From positions 1 through 64,000 of the forward strand of contig CAJNDT010000609.1 of assembly GCA_905221615.1 (NCBI GenBank): a DNA stretch of 64,000 bases, written 5' to 3'. Under the pieces are notes generated by a model, which saw only the letters and a program-made list of their open reading frames with translations, had not been told where the DNA came from and did not search any database. The stretch comes from Symbiodinium sp. CCMP2592 (lineage: Eukaryota > Sar > Dinophyceae > Suessiales > Symbiodiniaceae). The translations under genes and the position numbers were made by a program. Within the stretch, counting starts at the first letter, position 1. Each line of letters begins with the position of its first letter. Shown here piece by piece: positions 29,313-39,159 of the stretch.

Positions 29313-30650
29313 TTGTTTGTCTTCGTCGCTCGCTCGTCCCATGCTGCCATAGGCTGCATTAATGGAGGGGCATCAGGAATGCGTTGCTTCCGCGTGGCCG
29401 TGGACGCACTTCATCCTATACATCATCAAAGAAGCACAAGCACACACACCAGCAAGCTTACAAGAGACGGACGATGGATCCGTGCAGGAACTGGCCGCAA
29501 TCTAAGTAGATCAAGCGGAAGAAGATCAAGAAGACGCAGTGCACAGTACGGACCTTCAGACGTGGCATGACACTTTTGCATCGTTCTGCATGGTGCTGCC
29601 TAGGACTGAGATGCAGTCGGCAAAACTCCATTTCGCACGCTCGGTCATCGGGAATGGGACAGCACCGCAGCGTGCTGATACCGAGCAACGAAGCAGGAAG
29701 CTTTTTCCACTGTAGGGAGCCGATCTTTGTCGAAGCCAATCTGGATCCCCGGTGAGCATTTTACCATCCACGGAGGTGTTGTGCAGCCCCCTGCAGCAGG
29801 TTCGTATCATGACGCACATGATCAACAAGATTCAGAAGCTGTGTGAGGCGGGCAAGCCCGGCCCAGTTTGGATCCTCAGTTGTTTGGGATCTATGATGAT
29901 TTTTTGGGGGGGACTGCAATTGCCGGTTGTCTCAATCCAAGGCCTGTCGTCCACCGACGCTGCCCCTGAAGTTGTGCGCCTGCTCCCTGTTGGGCTGCCG
30001 CATTCTGCACGTCCAAAGCAGCTGCGCATGCCGTGCTCTGCATGCAGCCCGCCGGAGGTCATGCCATGGGAGCACCGGATGGGCAGCCTTGGTGCCCAGC
30101 CTTAGCAAAGAAAGCCCAGTGTCGCAACAAAGACGCCAACATGAGCCATGCTGCAGGAGTTCGCAATGAGCACGTTCTCGATACTCGGAGGCACATTGGG
30201 ATGGAATCACGCTGGCGGCTTGACACCTCTCATGGGTTTCATCCACTTTCACAATGCATCTCAGACTGGCCCAGGTTTGGGCATTTCGCTGCCGACGCTT
30301 TCGGAAGGCCTTCGGTACGTTATACGGCATGGCCTTGGGCACCAGCATCTGGTGCTCGTCACAAGACATGTTGCTTGGATTGTTCGGATGGTACCGCCTG
30401 TTGCGCGTATTGATGTGAGATGGTTTTGAGATCTGGGATGCTGGATCGACCAAGGGACCCTACCCTAAACCGTAAACTTTGAGGTGCAATCCCACCAACG
30501 TCGACACCGCCTTTCCACAGTTCTTCTCGGAAGTCAACTGGCTCCCATCTGTGGAGGCCTTGTCGGGACTCAGCCTGTCCAGCTAGGAAGACCCTGGATC
30601 TTCTCATGAGAGCAGATGTTCTCATATTCTATTTCATGTTTTTCGTACTA
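29313..30650. other. Unassigned stretch with short ORFs
   Basis: Frames 29752-30105, 30033-30413 and 29932-30453 (minus) are open but resemble no family. A telomere-like phrase ACCCTACCCTAAACCGTAAA lies at about 30459-30478. It is neither clearly genic nor clearly repetitive. Confidence 0.25.
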
Positions 30651-30759
30651 AGTTGCATGAAATGATTTTGCATTATATTACATTATATTTTTCATTACTT
30701 TCCATGATATTTTAATATATTTCAATATATTTCCTTATATTTCAATATATTTCATTATA
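30651..30759. repeat. AT-rich microsatellite-like block, left of LTR element
   Basis: Built from TTTCATTATATTACAT- and ATTTCAATATATTTC-like phrases. The same composition resumes at 38846 beyond the LTR element, so the element landed inside one AT-rich block. Confidence 0.7.
30755..30759. repeat. Target-site duplication, left (TTATA)
   Basis: TTATA directly precedes the 5' LTR and reappears at 38841-38845 directly after the 3' LTR. Five bases is the usual copia duplication. The match extends to six (ATTATA) if the LTR end is set one base earlier. AT-rich flanks make chance matches easier, but the position is exact. Confidence 0.7.
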
Positions 30760-30903
30760 TGTGAAAACCTCCTGTGTCATTTGTGTACAGCGCCTAGTCT
30801 GTGATTGAGCCTAGACGTGATGTATATATGTACTGCTGCCGTTTAGGGCCCTTGAGCTTACCGTGTAGCTTCGCAGTCGCGCGAAAAGGCCGCCAACTTC
30901 AAA
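30760..30903 (+). repeat. 5' LTR (144 bp)
   Basis: TGTGAAAACCTCC to GCCAACTTCAAA. It holds TGTATATATGTAC (a TATA-like core) at about 30820-30833. Identical to 38697-38840 except for one base. Confidence 0.9.
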
Positions 30904-30904
30904 C

Positions 30905-30919
30905 TGGTAGCGGAGCAGG
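30905..30919 (+). promoter_or_regulatory. Primer-binding site, initiator-tRNA-Met type
   Basis: TGGTAGCGGAGCAGG starts one or two bases after the 5' LTR. It closely resembles TGGTATCAGAGC and TGGTAGCAGAGC, the sites complementary to the 3' end of initiator tRNA-Met used by many copia elements. Position and sequence both fit minus-strand cDNA priming. Confidence 0.65.
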
Positions 30920-31127
30920 TGCCCTCCTTGGGACCTGCGACGCGGGCCTTAGTAGCGCTCGTAGTTCGCAGGCTGGGCGAGCCCTTAATCGACCCTGCAT
31001 TCACCTCCGCATATACATTGATTCTTGCCAGGGAACAATGTCCGTTGCCGGCTTACGCTTTAGCCGGAACACCACATCGAGTACTCCCTTGGAGACTCGA
31101 TCAGGATCGTACATTTACAATGGCGAT

Positions 31128-31150
31128 CCCCAATCATTCCATGATTGGGG
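31128..31150. promoter_or_regulatory. Perfect 10-bp hairpin just before gag
   Basis: CCCCAATCAT (31128-31137), loop TCC, ATGATTGGGG (31141-31150). The stem is perfect and ends 15 bases before the first gag ATG at 31166. In a retroelement leader such a stem-loop could serve in packaging, dimerisation or start-site control. No function is shown by the sequence itself. Confidence 0.6.
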
Positions 31151-31165
31151 GAGTTTAGGACCTCT

Positions 31166-34100
31166 ATGAGGCTTAAACTATACGAAGACGCCATACGCTC
31201 TAAGAGCAAGGCGAAGGGCGATGCCAAGAGCATCGACCCGGACAACAGCGAGGACAGTGACGCGAGTCCTCGAAGGACCGCGGCTTCTGCTCCTGTACCC
31301 TCTGAGGACAGACCTGACATGGATGCATCAGCCGCCACGGCTCCCGCCGAAGAACCCGCTGCAGATGGACCTCCGCCGTCGAGGCCATCACCTGTTTCCC
31401 CGAAGTCGGACGACTCGGGCTCCGTCAAGAGTGTCGCCGTCACCCTCGATGAGAGCACGTCCTACGCTATCAAGGCGAGGACCGAGATGGTGCACAAGGT
31501 GCTAGAAGGACTTCGCGATGAAGCCTTCGAACTTGCCAGAGATATCGGTATCGAATCTCTGACCGCCCCAGGTGGACTTAGGAGTTTCATCACGCCGCTG
31601 AGAAACATCGTGTTTCCCCGCGCAGCAGAAGAAGCCCGAGAGCCCTTCAGAGCGGGACAGCGTCAGGGGCCCTTGCGCGGCAACCCGGTGAATCTATGCT
31701 TTCGTACGTCAGCCGACGACGAAGGTGGTGGAAACTACTGAAAACCCTCGATTCTAGCATCGAGCTCTCCGAGCCGATGCGAGTTGAACTCTTGCTTGAA
31801 CTGTCCGGCCTCAGCCGACAGGAAAGCCTGGTCGTGAAGGCTTGCGCCTCAGACTCCAAGAACTTTGAGGCGATTGCTACCACCTTGGTGGAGCACTACA
31901 GCGGTACCCACCTAAAGGAAGGCCGTTCCTTAGGCGGTACCTACTCGGATCGCCGTTTCCCAGGCGGTGGTGCTCGACCCAAGGGCAACCAAAAGGGCTA
32001 CGGGAAACGCAAGCCGTTCACCAAACGCGCCTACGTCGCTGAGGACGAGACGCCAGAATACTTCGACGACGTGTACCCAGAAGAGGACGAGGATGCAAGT
32101 CAGTACGACGACACCTCGTACCCCGCCTTTGGGGACGAGACCGAATACGACCCACATTCCTACCCCGCCGGGGAGGAAGATGAGGAACCGAGCTACGAAG
32201 ACTTCGAGCTCGACGAAGATGAAGCCACGGCGCGCAACTGCCTCGAGGATTTCGATCCCGAGGACCCAGACAGTGGGCACGTCATTCAACTGCAACTTGC
32301 AGCGAATGCCGCCTTCGGCCACGCCAAAGGCCGCAAGGGCAAAGGTCGTGGAAAAGGAAAATCTAAAGGTAAGGTAGTCCGGTCACACCTTACGTTAGAA
32401 GATAGGCGTGATAAAATGAAATCCCTGAAGGCTCGATCTAAATGCCTCAGGTGCGGCGCCATAGGCCATTGGGCCGGCGACCCTGAATGTAAGTTCCCTA
32501 CCACCAAAGGTGGAGGGAAATCCAAGCCCAAGGGGCATGCGCACGTCGCAATCGTCGCCCCGCGACAGGATCCCGACGGGGGCCTGTACGTGCCATCGGG
32601 GAATGACGAGGGTCCCTACGCCCACATGATCACGGAACTAGGCTCTGCCAGTTCCAAGGCCGCTCCTGCTCGACCATCTAGCTCAATGCAGATGGAGGGC
32701 GGTGATCGCAGATTCTTGTATGGACAGCATAAGGGTCAAACCTATGATGAAGTCTCATGCAAGATCGAATTCGTTCGATGGGCACTCATGCAGCCTAGCC
32801 CGGCATCTCACCTTAGGGATTTCCTCACCTGGTTTAGTAGATATTATATCATTAAGGAAGGTGTAGGTGGTCACCACTACCGTGAGACTCGGTCTTCAAT
32901 AGGTATCCCTGAGGGAACCTATAATCCTCGACCGAGGGCAAAGGGCGCGAAGAAGAAGACTCCACCGAATCCTCCTACGGATCGGTGCGCAGAGTGCAAG
33001 GACTTCTCCTATCAGGGGAGTTCCGCCAACTTCGTGCGGAAGACCTGCAGAGATTGCGGACATGTATCCCAAGAGAAAAGGGAACATGTGTACACCGTGG
33101 ACCCCTCCGTATGCTCACACGAGGCAACGGACCACAGGGGCAGTTCGAGGACTACGTCCCGAACCTTCTGCAGGATGTGTGGAACATTCATCGATGAAGT
33201 TCCACAAGACTTCCACCGGGAGCGCAAGGCCGCCTCGGAACGCCTGTTGGGAGCGACCGAATTGGCTCTGCCAATCGTTCAAGCAGTCACTGCTGATGAC
33301 GCGACGGCCGACCTTGACCACGAGGCGGTCGGTGTTCTCATGGAGCTCTTCAAGCAGCGCGTCAATCAGGCGATCGCTCTTGAGGAGCGAATCCATCCAA
33401 CAGCGCTGCACGCTTGGCTCAAGGAAGCCATTACCACGGTAATGGACCCGGTTAGCCCCTCCTGGGAGTTTGCGCCTACGGCGTACATGGCCCGAGGGAG
33501 AAGCCCCGGGAAGAACAAAGGAAAAGGCAAGGGTTTACCTCAAGCTAAGCCTAAGGCTAAACCCAAACCTAAGCCTAAAGCTAGGCCTGATCACCCGGAG
33601 CCAGAGCCAGAGCAGAGAACTACCGACGAGCCGGAGTTCTACCGCATATCGGATCCTATGGGGACCGATAATTTCCTGGGAAGCCGAGACCAGGATCTCG
33701 AGCAAGACTACGTAGAGGCTACCATCCTAGAGTCTTTCCTGCACCAGGATGATCCCTATGATCCATTCCCAGGTGGCTCCTCAGACGACGGGGCTCCCGG
33801 ATCTTACAACATCGATGAGCTGGACGATTACTTTCGCCAGCAGGAGATCGAGGAAGCCCGACAAGCGGAGCTCAACGCTCAGCGTGAGCTCGATGAGGCA
33901 TTTGAGAGGGCGCGTCAGCAGAATCTGGAAGATCTGCAGGAAGATTCCCGAACTCCTATGGAGTCGGCCTCTGCACCTAAGAGTAGGATGCAGGTTAGGC
34001 ACGTCCCAGGTACTGAGCCCCACCGTCTCAACTACCAAGTGAGACAACGTGTCGAGGTGGAAGCTGTGCCTCACTGGCAGGAACCAACGGAGGCAGAGCT

Positions 34101-34422
34101 GGAAGCGGAGGCCCAGAGACAGCATCAAACCTACATGAGGGACCGCGAGAGGATCCTCAGGGAGGCGTACAATCGACGACGCCAGGAGTTCGAGCAAGAT
34201 TTGGCCGAACGGTTCCAACGACGCCGCCAAGAGTTCCGTAAGGAAATGGATGATTGGTACGAGGACGCATGTAGCCGTGCCGGACCTGCGTACAGAGCCG
34301 CTATGGAGCAACTCCGAGCGGAAAATGAGAGGAATCGGTCGGGATCCCTTCGTCGCATCAAAATCAAAATATCCCTAACTCTAATCCCCAAGACGACCCT
34401 AAGGGGAGTGGTAAGGGTTTAG
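31166..34422 (+). CDS. gag: Gag-like polyprotein of the LTR element (one frame change)
   Basis: ATG 31166 opens MRLKLYEDAIRSKSKAKGDA, running to 31741 with a Ser/Pro/Ala-rich middle and a helical end. The reading then continues one base back in the frame of 31696-34422: ESMLSYVSRRRRWWKLLKTL and SEPMRVELLLELSGLSRQES, a block I recall from dinoflagellate copia Gags. An acidic Tyr/Glu stretch follows (about 32040-32230), then KGRKGKGRGKGKSKGK, then the knuckle CLRCGAIGHWAGDPEC (about 32440-32490). Further on are a YGQHKGQTYDEV block (about 32720), two Cys-rich ribbons (CAEC...CRDC near 32985-33060 and CSH...CRMC near 33110-33190), a KPKPKPKAR run and a charged coiled-coil-like tail (about 33830-34330). 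The overlap 31696-31741 permits a -1 shift but may also be damage. Confidence 0.75.
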
Positions 34423-35784
34423 AAGTAGATGCTGCATCGTCATCTGTGCAGGCACAGGATCCTCCTGAGGACCTGGCAGCAAGCTCTACCCAAACGGGAG
34501 AGCCAGAACCCCTAGGTAGGAGACCCAACCGGTTCTCTTCCCATCAGGACTCTGGATCTGCATCTGCCTCGACCTCCGGTGTGCAGAGGAGCGTTGGGGA
34601 GGGGAAGGGTTCCGTAGGGGTTAAGCCTAGGTGGGCCAATAGAGGAAAGGGGAAGGGTTCTTCAGCTTCAGATTCGTCGGGACCGCCTGAATCTGGAACG
34701 CTTAGGACCCCGGTAGGACCTACCCCTAAGGCCAAGGCAAAAGGGAGAGGCCCTCCACAGGTATTCCCAAGAAACATAGCCGGAGCGGGATCAACCCCTC
34801 AAGGTGATCTCGTTAGGATAGATAATCTGCCCCTAGTTAACATGTGGGAAGAGGATGAACCTCACGTGTGGGGAGCGCTAGACGAAGGCTGTAACTCTAC
34901 GTGTCATAGTGTATCCTGGGGAACACTTGCAGCACAGCGTCTTGAAGCCTTCGATCTAACATTCCCTTGGGTAGATTCTAAAGCCAAATCGTTTGCGGGA
35001 CTAGGTGCAACATCTAGTACCCTTGGGAAACGTAGGTTGCCGTTTTGCATTACGAAGGGAGACACCCTTAGGCGGAGTGTTAGAAAGCCATGAGTCTGAG
35101 ATTGATACTCAGGCTCGCAAACCCCTTCTTCTTAGTCTGTTTGCCCAAAGCACACTAGGCCTGATTAAGGACATGAAATCATGTACCTGTTACATTCGCA
35201 ATCATGATGGCTCCATGTCGCGTGTGCCGCTAGCTCGCTGTAGCGAGACGGGCTTGCTCCTAATATGCTTAAGCACATTCACGGAAGACCTTCCTGAATG
35301 CGTTAAGGCACTTAGGAACGCTAAGGCTAAGGCTAGAGCTAGGTCACCTCGTAGGACCAACGCTCCAACCCCTAAGGGCCTAGGTCAGGTGCTGGATCCT
35401 GGTACCCCACGGGGACCAGGGGAGGCATCCGAGCAGGAACCCTTTCGAGGGTCCTGCAGGACAGCCATGGTCCTTACGGCGCCGGTGGTTAACGCCGAAG
35501 GCGTCGTAAACGGCTGCTTCTGCAGCCAAGATTCGCGGCAAAAAAAGCGGGCCACGGAACACTGGCCGAACATCGCTATCCTCACAGGGGGAGCGAAGTA
35601 CCAGATTGATCTGCGCGGCTCAGACCGTCGCAAGATCAATCAGAAGGCCGGCTGGACGGACGTGATTCCGCCAGCAATCCAGCACTTCCTGCTCTACCTG
35701 CATGATGTGAGGAGTCTTAAGGACTCAGGACCCTCACGATGGAGAGTTTTCTCATTGCATTGGGCGTCACCCAGGCATTATTGA
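34423..35784 (+). pseudogene. Copia-like protease region, frameshifted
   Basis: Coding continues from the 908-codon Gag frame by a shift at about 34360, where QNQNIPNSNPQDDPKGSGKG follows. Then comes HVWGALDEGCNSTCHSVSWG (about 34865-34920), in the place of a copia aspartic-protease active site although the usual DTG/DSG reads DEG. After another shift at about 35065 comes ARKPLLLSLFAQSTLGLIKD and CYIRNHDGSM, with LARCSETGLLLICLS, a pattern I recall as the second half of dinoflagellate copia proteases. The end (35500-35784) leads into the P-loop domain below through one more frame change. Protease identity is inferred from order and partial motifs. Confidence 0.5.
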
Positions 35785-35788
35785 TGGA

Positions 35789-37381
35789 GTGCTGGGGTCT
35801 CAGACAGGGCGGATGCTTCTATCAATGATCTTTAAGGACATTGAGAGGTCGGTTGCTAGTCACAAACCCGTGATTGTGATCCCCTTCTGCAACTCGAACC
35901 GGCACAGAAGCATCGCGATCGGCACCTGTGTCTCGGCGGGACTTTACGTCCATGGGATGGACCATTTTCTTGGCCATCTCCACGCCAATGCATCATGGGG
36001 CCCGATGAAGTGCGGCGGAAACTGCGCGCAGTGTCGAGCTCGTTTCGATCATAACAGGACGATCGAGCTTGGCAATCGGGTACTAGCACAGCTAGACCCG
36101 AAGATCACTGGCCTGGCAATCCACCCTGCGGATGCCGCTTTGACAAGGGCAGCCAGGAATCCCTTGCCGGATCCTGCAGTCCACTCTGGACCCGCCGCAG
36201 CGAGCCAAAGCGTACCGCCCGAGAGAAGAGCACCGTCGACCACACCAACGACAAGGCAGGGCTCAGGTACGCCAAGGAATCCGCCTAGCGGATCCTTGAG
36301 TCAGGCCGCAAAGCGCAGCACTACGCCGAATAAGCAACCTAAGGAAGGTGCTAAGCCGAGTGCGAGTTCTGAGACTGGTTCTGGCGTGCCACCTCCGCCG
36401 CCACCAGAGCCGTCTCAGGACAGGTCACCACGAGGACCAGTCCGTGGGCCACCAGGGCGAGGACCGGGTGGACCCCCAGGCGGGCCACCGGGTAAACCCT
36501 CTGGTGGGCCACCTTCTAGCTCGAGCGAGTGGCGTGACAGAGCTATCGCTGCAGAAGCTCTCCTGGAGAAGTACAAGACCGAGAACGGCGAGCTCAGGGA
36601 CCGTGTTTTGGCCCTGGAGACAGCAAATCGTGATTTGACTGCAGAGAACAAGGAACTCTACGCTCAGGCGAGAGTTGCCGAGGAGTGGAACACGTGGTTT
36701 GAGGAGCAGCAGCAGGCCGGCTACCTTGGAGGCTACCGTTACACTCCAGCGAGTACCCGTCATGGGACTCCTAGAGCTCGGTCTCGCTCAGCTGGAAGTT
36801 TTATCTCGAGGAGTTCTACGCCAACCCGCTCGCGTTCGAGACAGCCCGCGAAGCACGGACAAAGGAGATCTGCTACACCTGCAAGGGGAAGCACGGATGT
36901 ATCAGAGCCTGAACATCCTCTCCCAGATCCCCGTACCGATCATCCGGACGGGTTCAACACCATGGATCCAATCGGTGAAGAGATGGATGCAGGCGTTCCC
37001 GGAATCGACGATGATCCGGATGAGGATCGCCCGTGGGCTGCTAACCTGTCGTTCCCCGACTTGATCGATCTGGCTAGGACGATCAAGCGGGAGCAGATGG
37101 AGACCGGTCACACCTACAAGAACAAGGACGGTTGGAGAGGCCCGGTAGGTCTAGGAGCACCACCGAAGCAGTGCTTGAAGCACAACGTCCGTTTTTGGTG
37201 GCGACCCAAGGGTGGCTATGTGCCGCAGGATTTTAAGTACGATCATTCTCTCCACCATTGGCTTAAAACAGTCCTACTGTTTAAGCGGGGAGAGCTCACT
37301 ATCCTTCAAAGGGAAGTGAGGATCGATGCGCTACACCCTGCAATCCTCCTGAGGCGAAAGAGGTCAACCGTTTCCTGGTGA
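35789..37381 (+). CDS. CX5R P-loop (phosphatase/RapZ-like) domain fused to a proline-rich region
   Basis: The frame opens on GTG and is probably reached by frameshift from 35784. Near the start, VIVIPFCNSNRHRSIAIGT contains C34-x5-R40-S41 after a hydrophobic strand. This is the P-loop layout of Cys-based phosphatases and of the RapZ C-terminal domain (C...HRS). WGPMKCGGNCAQCRARF follows with three Cys. Residues 120-250 are rich in Pro, Gly and Ser (a GPPGRGPGGPPGGPPG-type run), then come a charged helix (about 250-310), an Arg/Ser-rich stretch with SRSRS-like runs, and an unassigned end (FWWRPKGGYVPQDF). Such a domain has no part in the copia life cycle I know, so it looks like captured host sequence. 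Confidence 0.5.
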   Translation: MLGSQTGRMLLSMIFKDIERSVASHKPVIVIPFCNSNRHRSIAIGTCVSAGLYVHGMDHFLGHLHANASWGPMKCGGNCAQCRARFDHNRTIELGNRVLAQLDPKITGLAIHPADAALTRAARNPLPDPAVHSGPAAASQSVPPERRAPSTTPTTRQGSGTPRNPPSGSLSQAAKRSTTPNKQPKEGAKPSASSETGSGVPPPPPPEPSQDRSPRGPVRGPPGRGPGGPPGGPPGKPSGGPPSSSSEWRDRAIAAEALLEKYKTENGELRDRVLALETANRDLTAENKELYAQARVAEEWNTWFEEQQQAGYLGGYRYTPASTRHGTPRARSRSAGSFISRSSTPTRSRSRQPAKHGQRRSATPARGSTDVSEPEHPLPDPRTDHPDGFNTMDPIGEEMDAGVPGIDDDPDEDRPWAANLSFPDLIDLARTIKREQMETGHTYKNKDGWRGPVGLGAPPKQCLKHNVRFWWRPKGGYVPQDFKYDHSLHHWLKTVLLFKRGELTILQREVRIDALHPAILLRRKRSTVSW

Positions 37382-38540
37382 TCGCGCGGCCGCTCCAGAC
37401 CCAAGCTGGGCTGGTTCACCCTGCCTCTACCTATAAAGGAGAGCGCCAGCCCGAAGGGCAGAGCAAGAAGCGCGACCGTCCCCTTGGCGCGTACACAGGG
37501 GAGGGTACAGTGCTTCATGGGACTAAGTTAGATAGTCCTAAGAACGAGCCCGTGGTTCTCAAACCAGGCCCCGGGGTACTAACAAAACGGAAACCTCAAC
37601 CCAAGTGCCCTAAGGTTGAACCCGTTGAACCCCAGAGCCTTGAGACCACGAAGCCTGCAGAACCGAAGTCTGAAGGAGGTACCGTAGAGGACCCCGAGGA
37701 CCCAGGTTGGCTAAAGGTATAAAACCTAGAGGCTCAAAACCGAAACCCCCAAAGCCGCCAAAGCCCCCATCACCCAAGAAGAATAAGGGTTTGCCAATTC
37801 GGAAGCGTTGGTCTTCTTGGTCTTCTAGTGATTCAGAAGATGACGCTATCTCGAAGCAGTTAGGCCTTACCTTGAAGAAGGAGAGTGGTGATGGTGATGA
37901 TTCCGGTGATGACGGTGATGGTTTGGTGATTTCGGCTGAGGGTCCCACCGGTACTGGTTTCAGATCGGTTTGCAACATGGCAGTTCTTAGTAAGGCCCGG
38001 ACGAAGGTCATTACGAAGGGCATAAGCCAACTGAGGGACCATGACAGAGCTCTCAAGCGTCTGTTGGAGGTAAGTAATGTAGGCAGTGTAGTTCCCCCGA
38101 AACACATTGTCGTATTCACCAGCGAACCTCAGCATTTCCAGGACTCGATGATTCATTGTGTGAACGTCGGGATCAATGCAACTGGCGACTGGACTCCGGA
38201 AGGAGCCAGCACTGGCCCCGACTGGGAGGCGCGTGCGAGGGCTCATGTCCCGCACATTAGCTTAACCGACTGCCGTAGTCTGTCAGATCATCTGAACAGC
38301 GAGGCTCCAGCCCGAGTGCAAGACAAACGTCTGCAGATCGAACTAAGTGCACTCAGACAGTCGATCTTTACAGAAGACGGCTTACGCACAGCCGACACCT
38401 ACCCAGCGGGAGGTGATCGCGTCGATTGGGTTGACACAGCGACACAGGCTGCAGATTGCTTGACGAAATCAATGAAACCAGACTTCATGATTTCAATCAT
38501 CGAGTCTGGCCGTTACAAGGTGAGTCGTAGCAAGTTGTAG
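37382..38540 (+). pseudogene. Truncated copia-like RNase H with unassigned upstream region
   Basis: Frames 37378-37722 and 37707-38540 are rich in Pro, Lys and Ser (KPKPPKPPKPPSPKK) and acidic (SGDGDDSGDDGDGL). From about 38260 the second frame becomes recognisable: ISLTDCRSLSDHLNSEAPAR, KRLQIELSALRQSIF and VDWVDTATQAADCLTKSMKP, the middle-to-end of a copia RNase H including an Asp, a Glu-containing helix and the last Asp. The first strand and the Glu of a full RNase H are not seen upstream, and no RT precedes it. It ends 156 bases before the 3' LTR. Confidence 0.7.
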
Positions 38541-38696
38541 CCTGTAGACCGGAAGCGCTACTACAAAGGACATACCTCGTATGTACCTAGTAGCTGAGTA
38601 GTTCGCAGACACCACATGCAAAGGAACATCTGTTGATGTATCCCTGTGGTTAATTAATATCTGTACATGCCAATCACAGCTAGAGAACAGGTTGAG

Positions 38697-38840
38697 TGTG
38701 AAAACCTCCTGTGTCATTTGTGTACAGCGCCTAGTCTGTGATTGAGCCTAGACGTGATGTATATATGTACTGCTGCCGTTTAGGGCCCTTGAGCTTACCG
38801 TGTAGCTTCGCAGTAGCGCGAAAAGGCCGCCAACTTCAAA
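38697..38840 (+). repeat. 3' LTR (144 bp)
   Basis: Same as 30760-30903 but for one base. Preceded by the weakly purine-rich AGAGAACAGGTTGAG, a possible polypurine tract. Confidence 0.9.
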
Positions 38841-38845
38841 TTATA
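38841..38845. repeat. Target-site duplication, right (TTATA)
   Basis: Matches 30755-30759; see there. Confidence 0.7.
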
Positions 38846-39140
38846 GTTTAAGTATATTTCATTGTATTGAAGTATAGTGCATAATATTACAGTGTATTAC
38901 GTTGTGTTACTCTATGTTGCATCATTTGGCATTATACTACATTGTGTAACTTCTGCATTTTTTGCACTATTTTGCAGTATATTACATGATTTCGCACTAC
39001 TTGGCATTGTATTAGATTGTATTGCATTTTTTGCATTACATAGCAGTGTCTTACACTATTACATTATATTACATTATATCACATTATATCACATTGTATC
39101 ACATTATTGTATGGTATATTCCATTTTAGTTTTACATTCG
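38846..39140. repeat. AT-rich microsatellite-like block, right of LTR element
   Basis: Built from ATTATATTACATT and ATTATATCACATT phrases with a period of about 10-11 bases near 39055-39110. It continues the block left of the element. Confidence 0.7.
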
Positions 39141-39159
39141 AAATTCCAGTATTGCTGCA

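Larger units (their letters stand above)
30760..38840 (+). mobile_element. Young non-autonomous copia-like LTR retrotransposon, 8,081 bp
   Basis: The element is bounded by 144-bp LTRs that differ at one base (TCGCAGTCGCG versus TCGCAGTAGCG) and by a TTATA duplication. The order inside is primer-binding site, hairpin leader, Gag with zinc knuckle, further Cys-rich and charged regions, a protease-like region, a CX5R phosphatase/RapZ-like domain, a long proline-rich part, and a truncated copia RNase H. I found no integrase DDE set and no reverse-transcriptase YVDD box anywhere in 30904-38696. The coding region changes frame at least six times. It must therefore have been mobilised in trans, yet its LTRs show that this happened recently. 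Confidence 0.88.
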
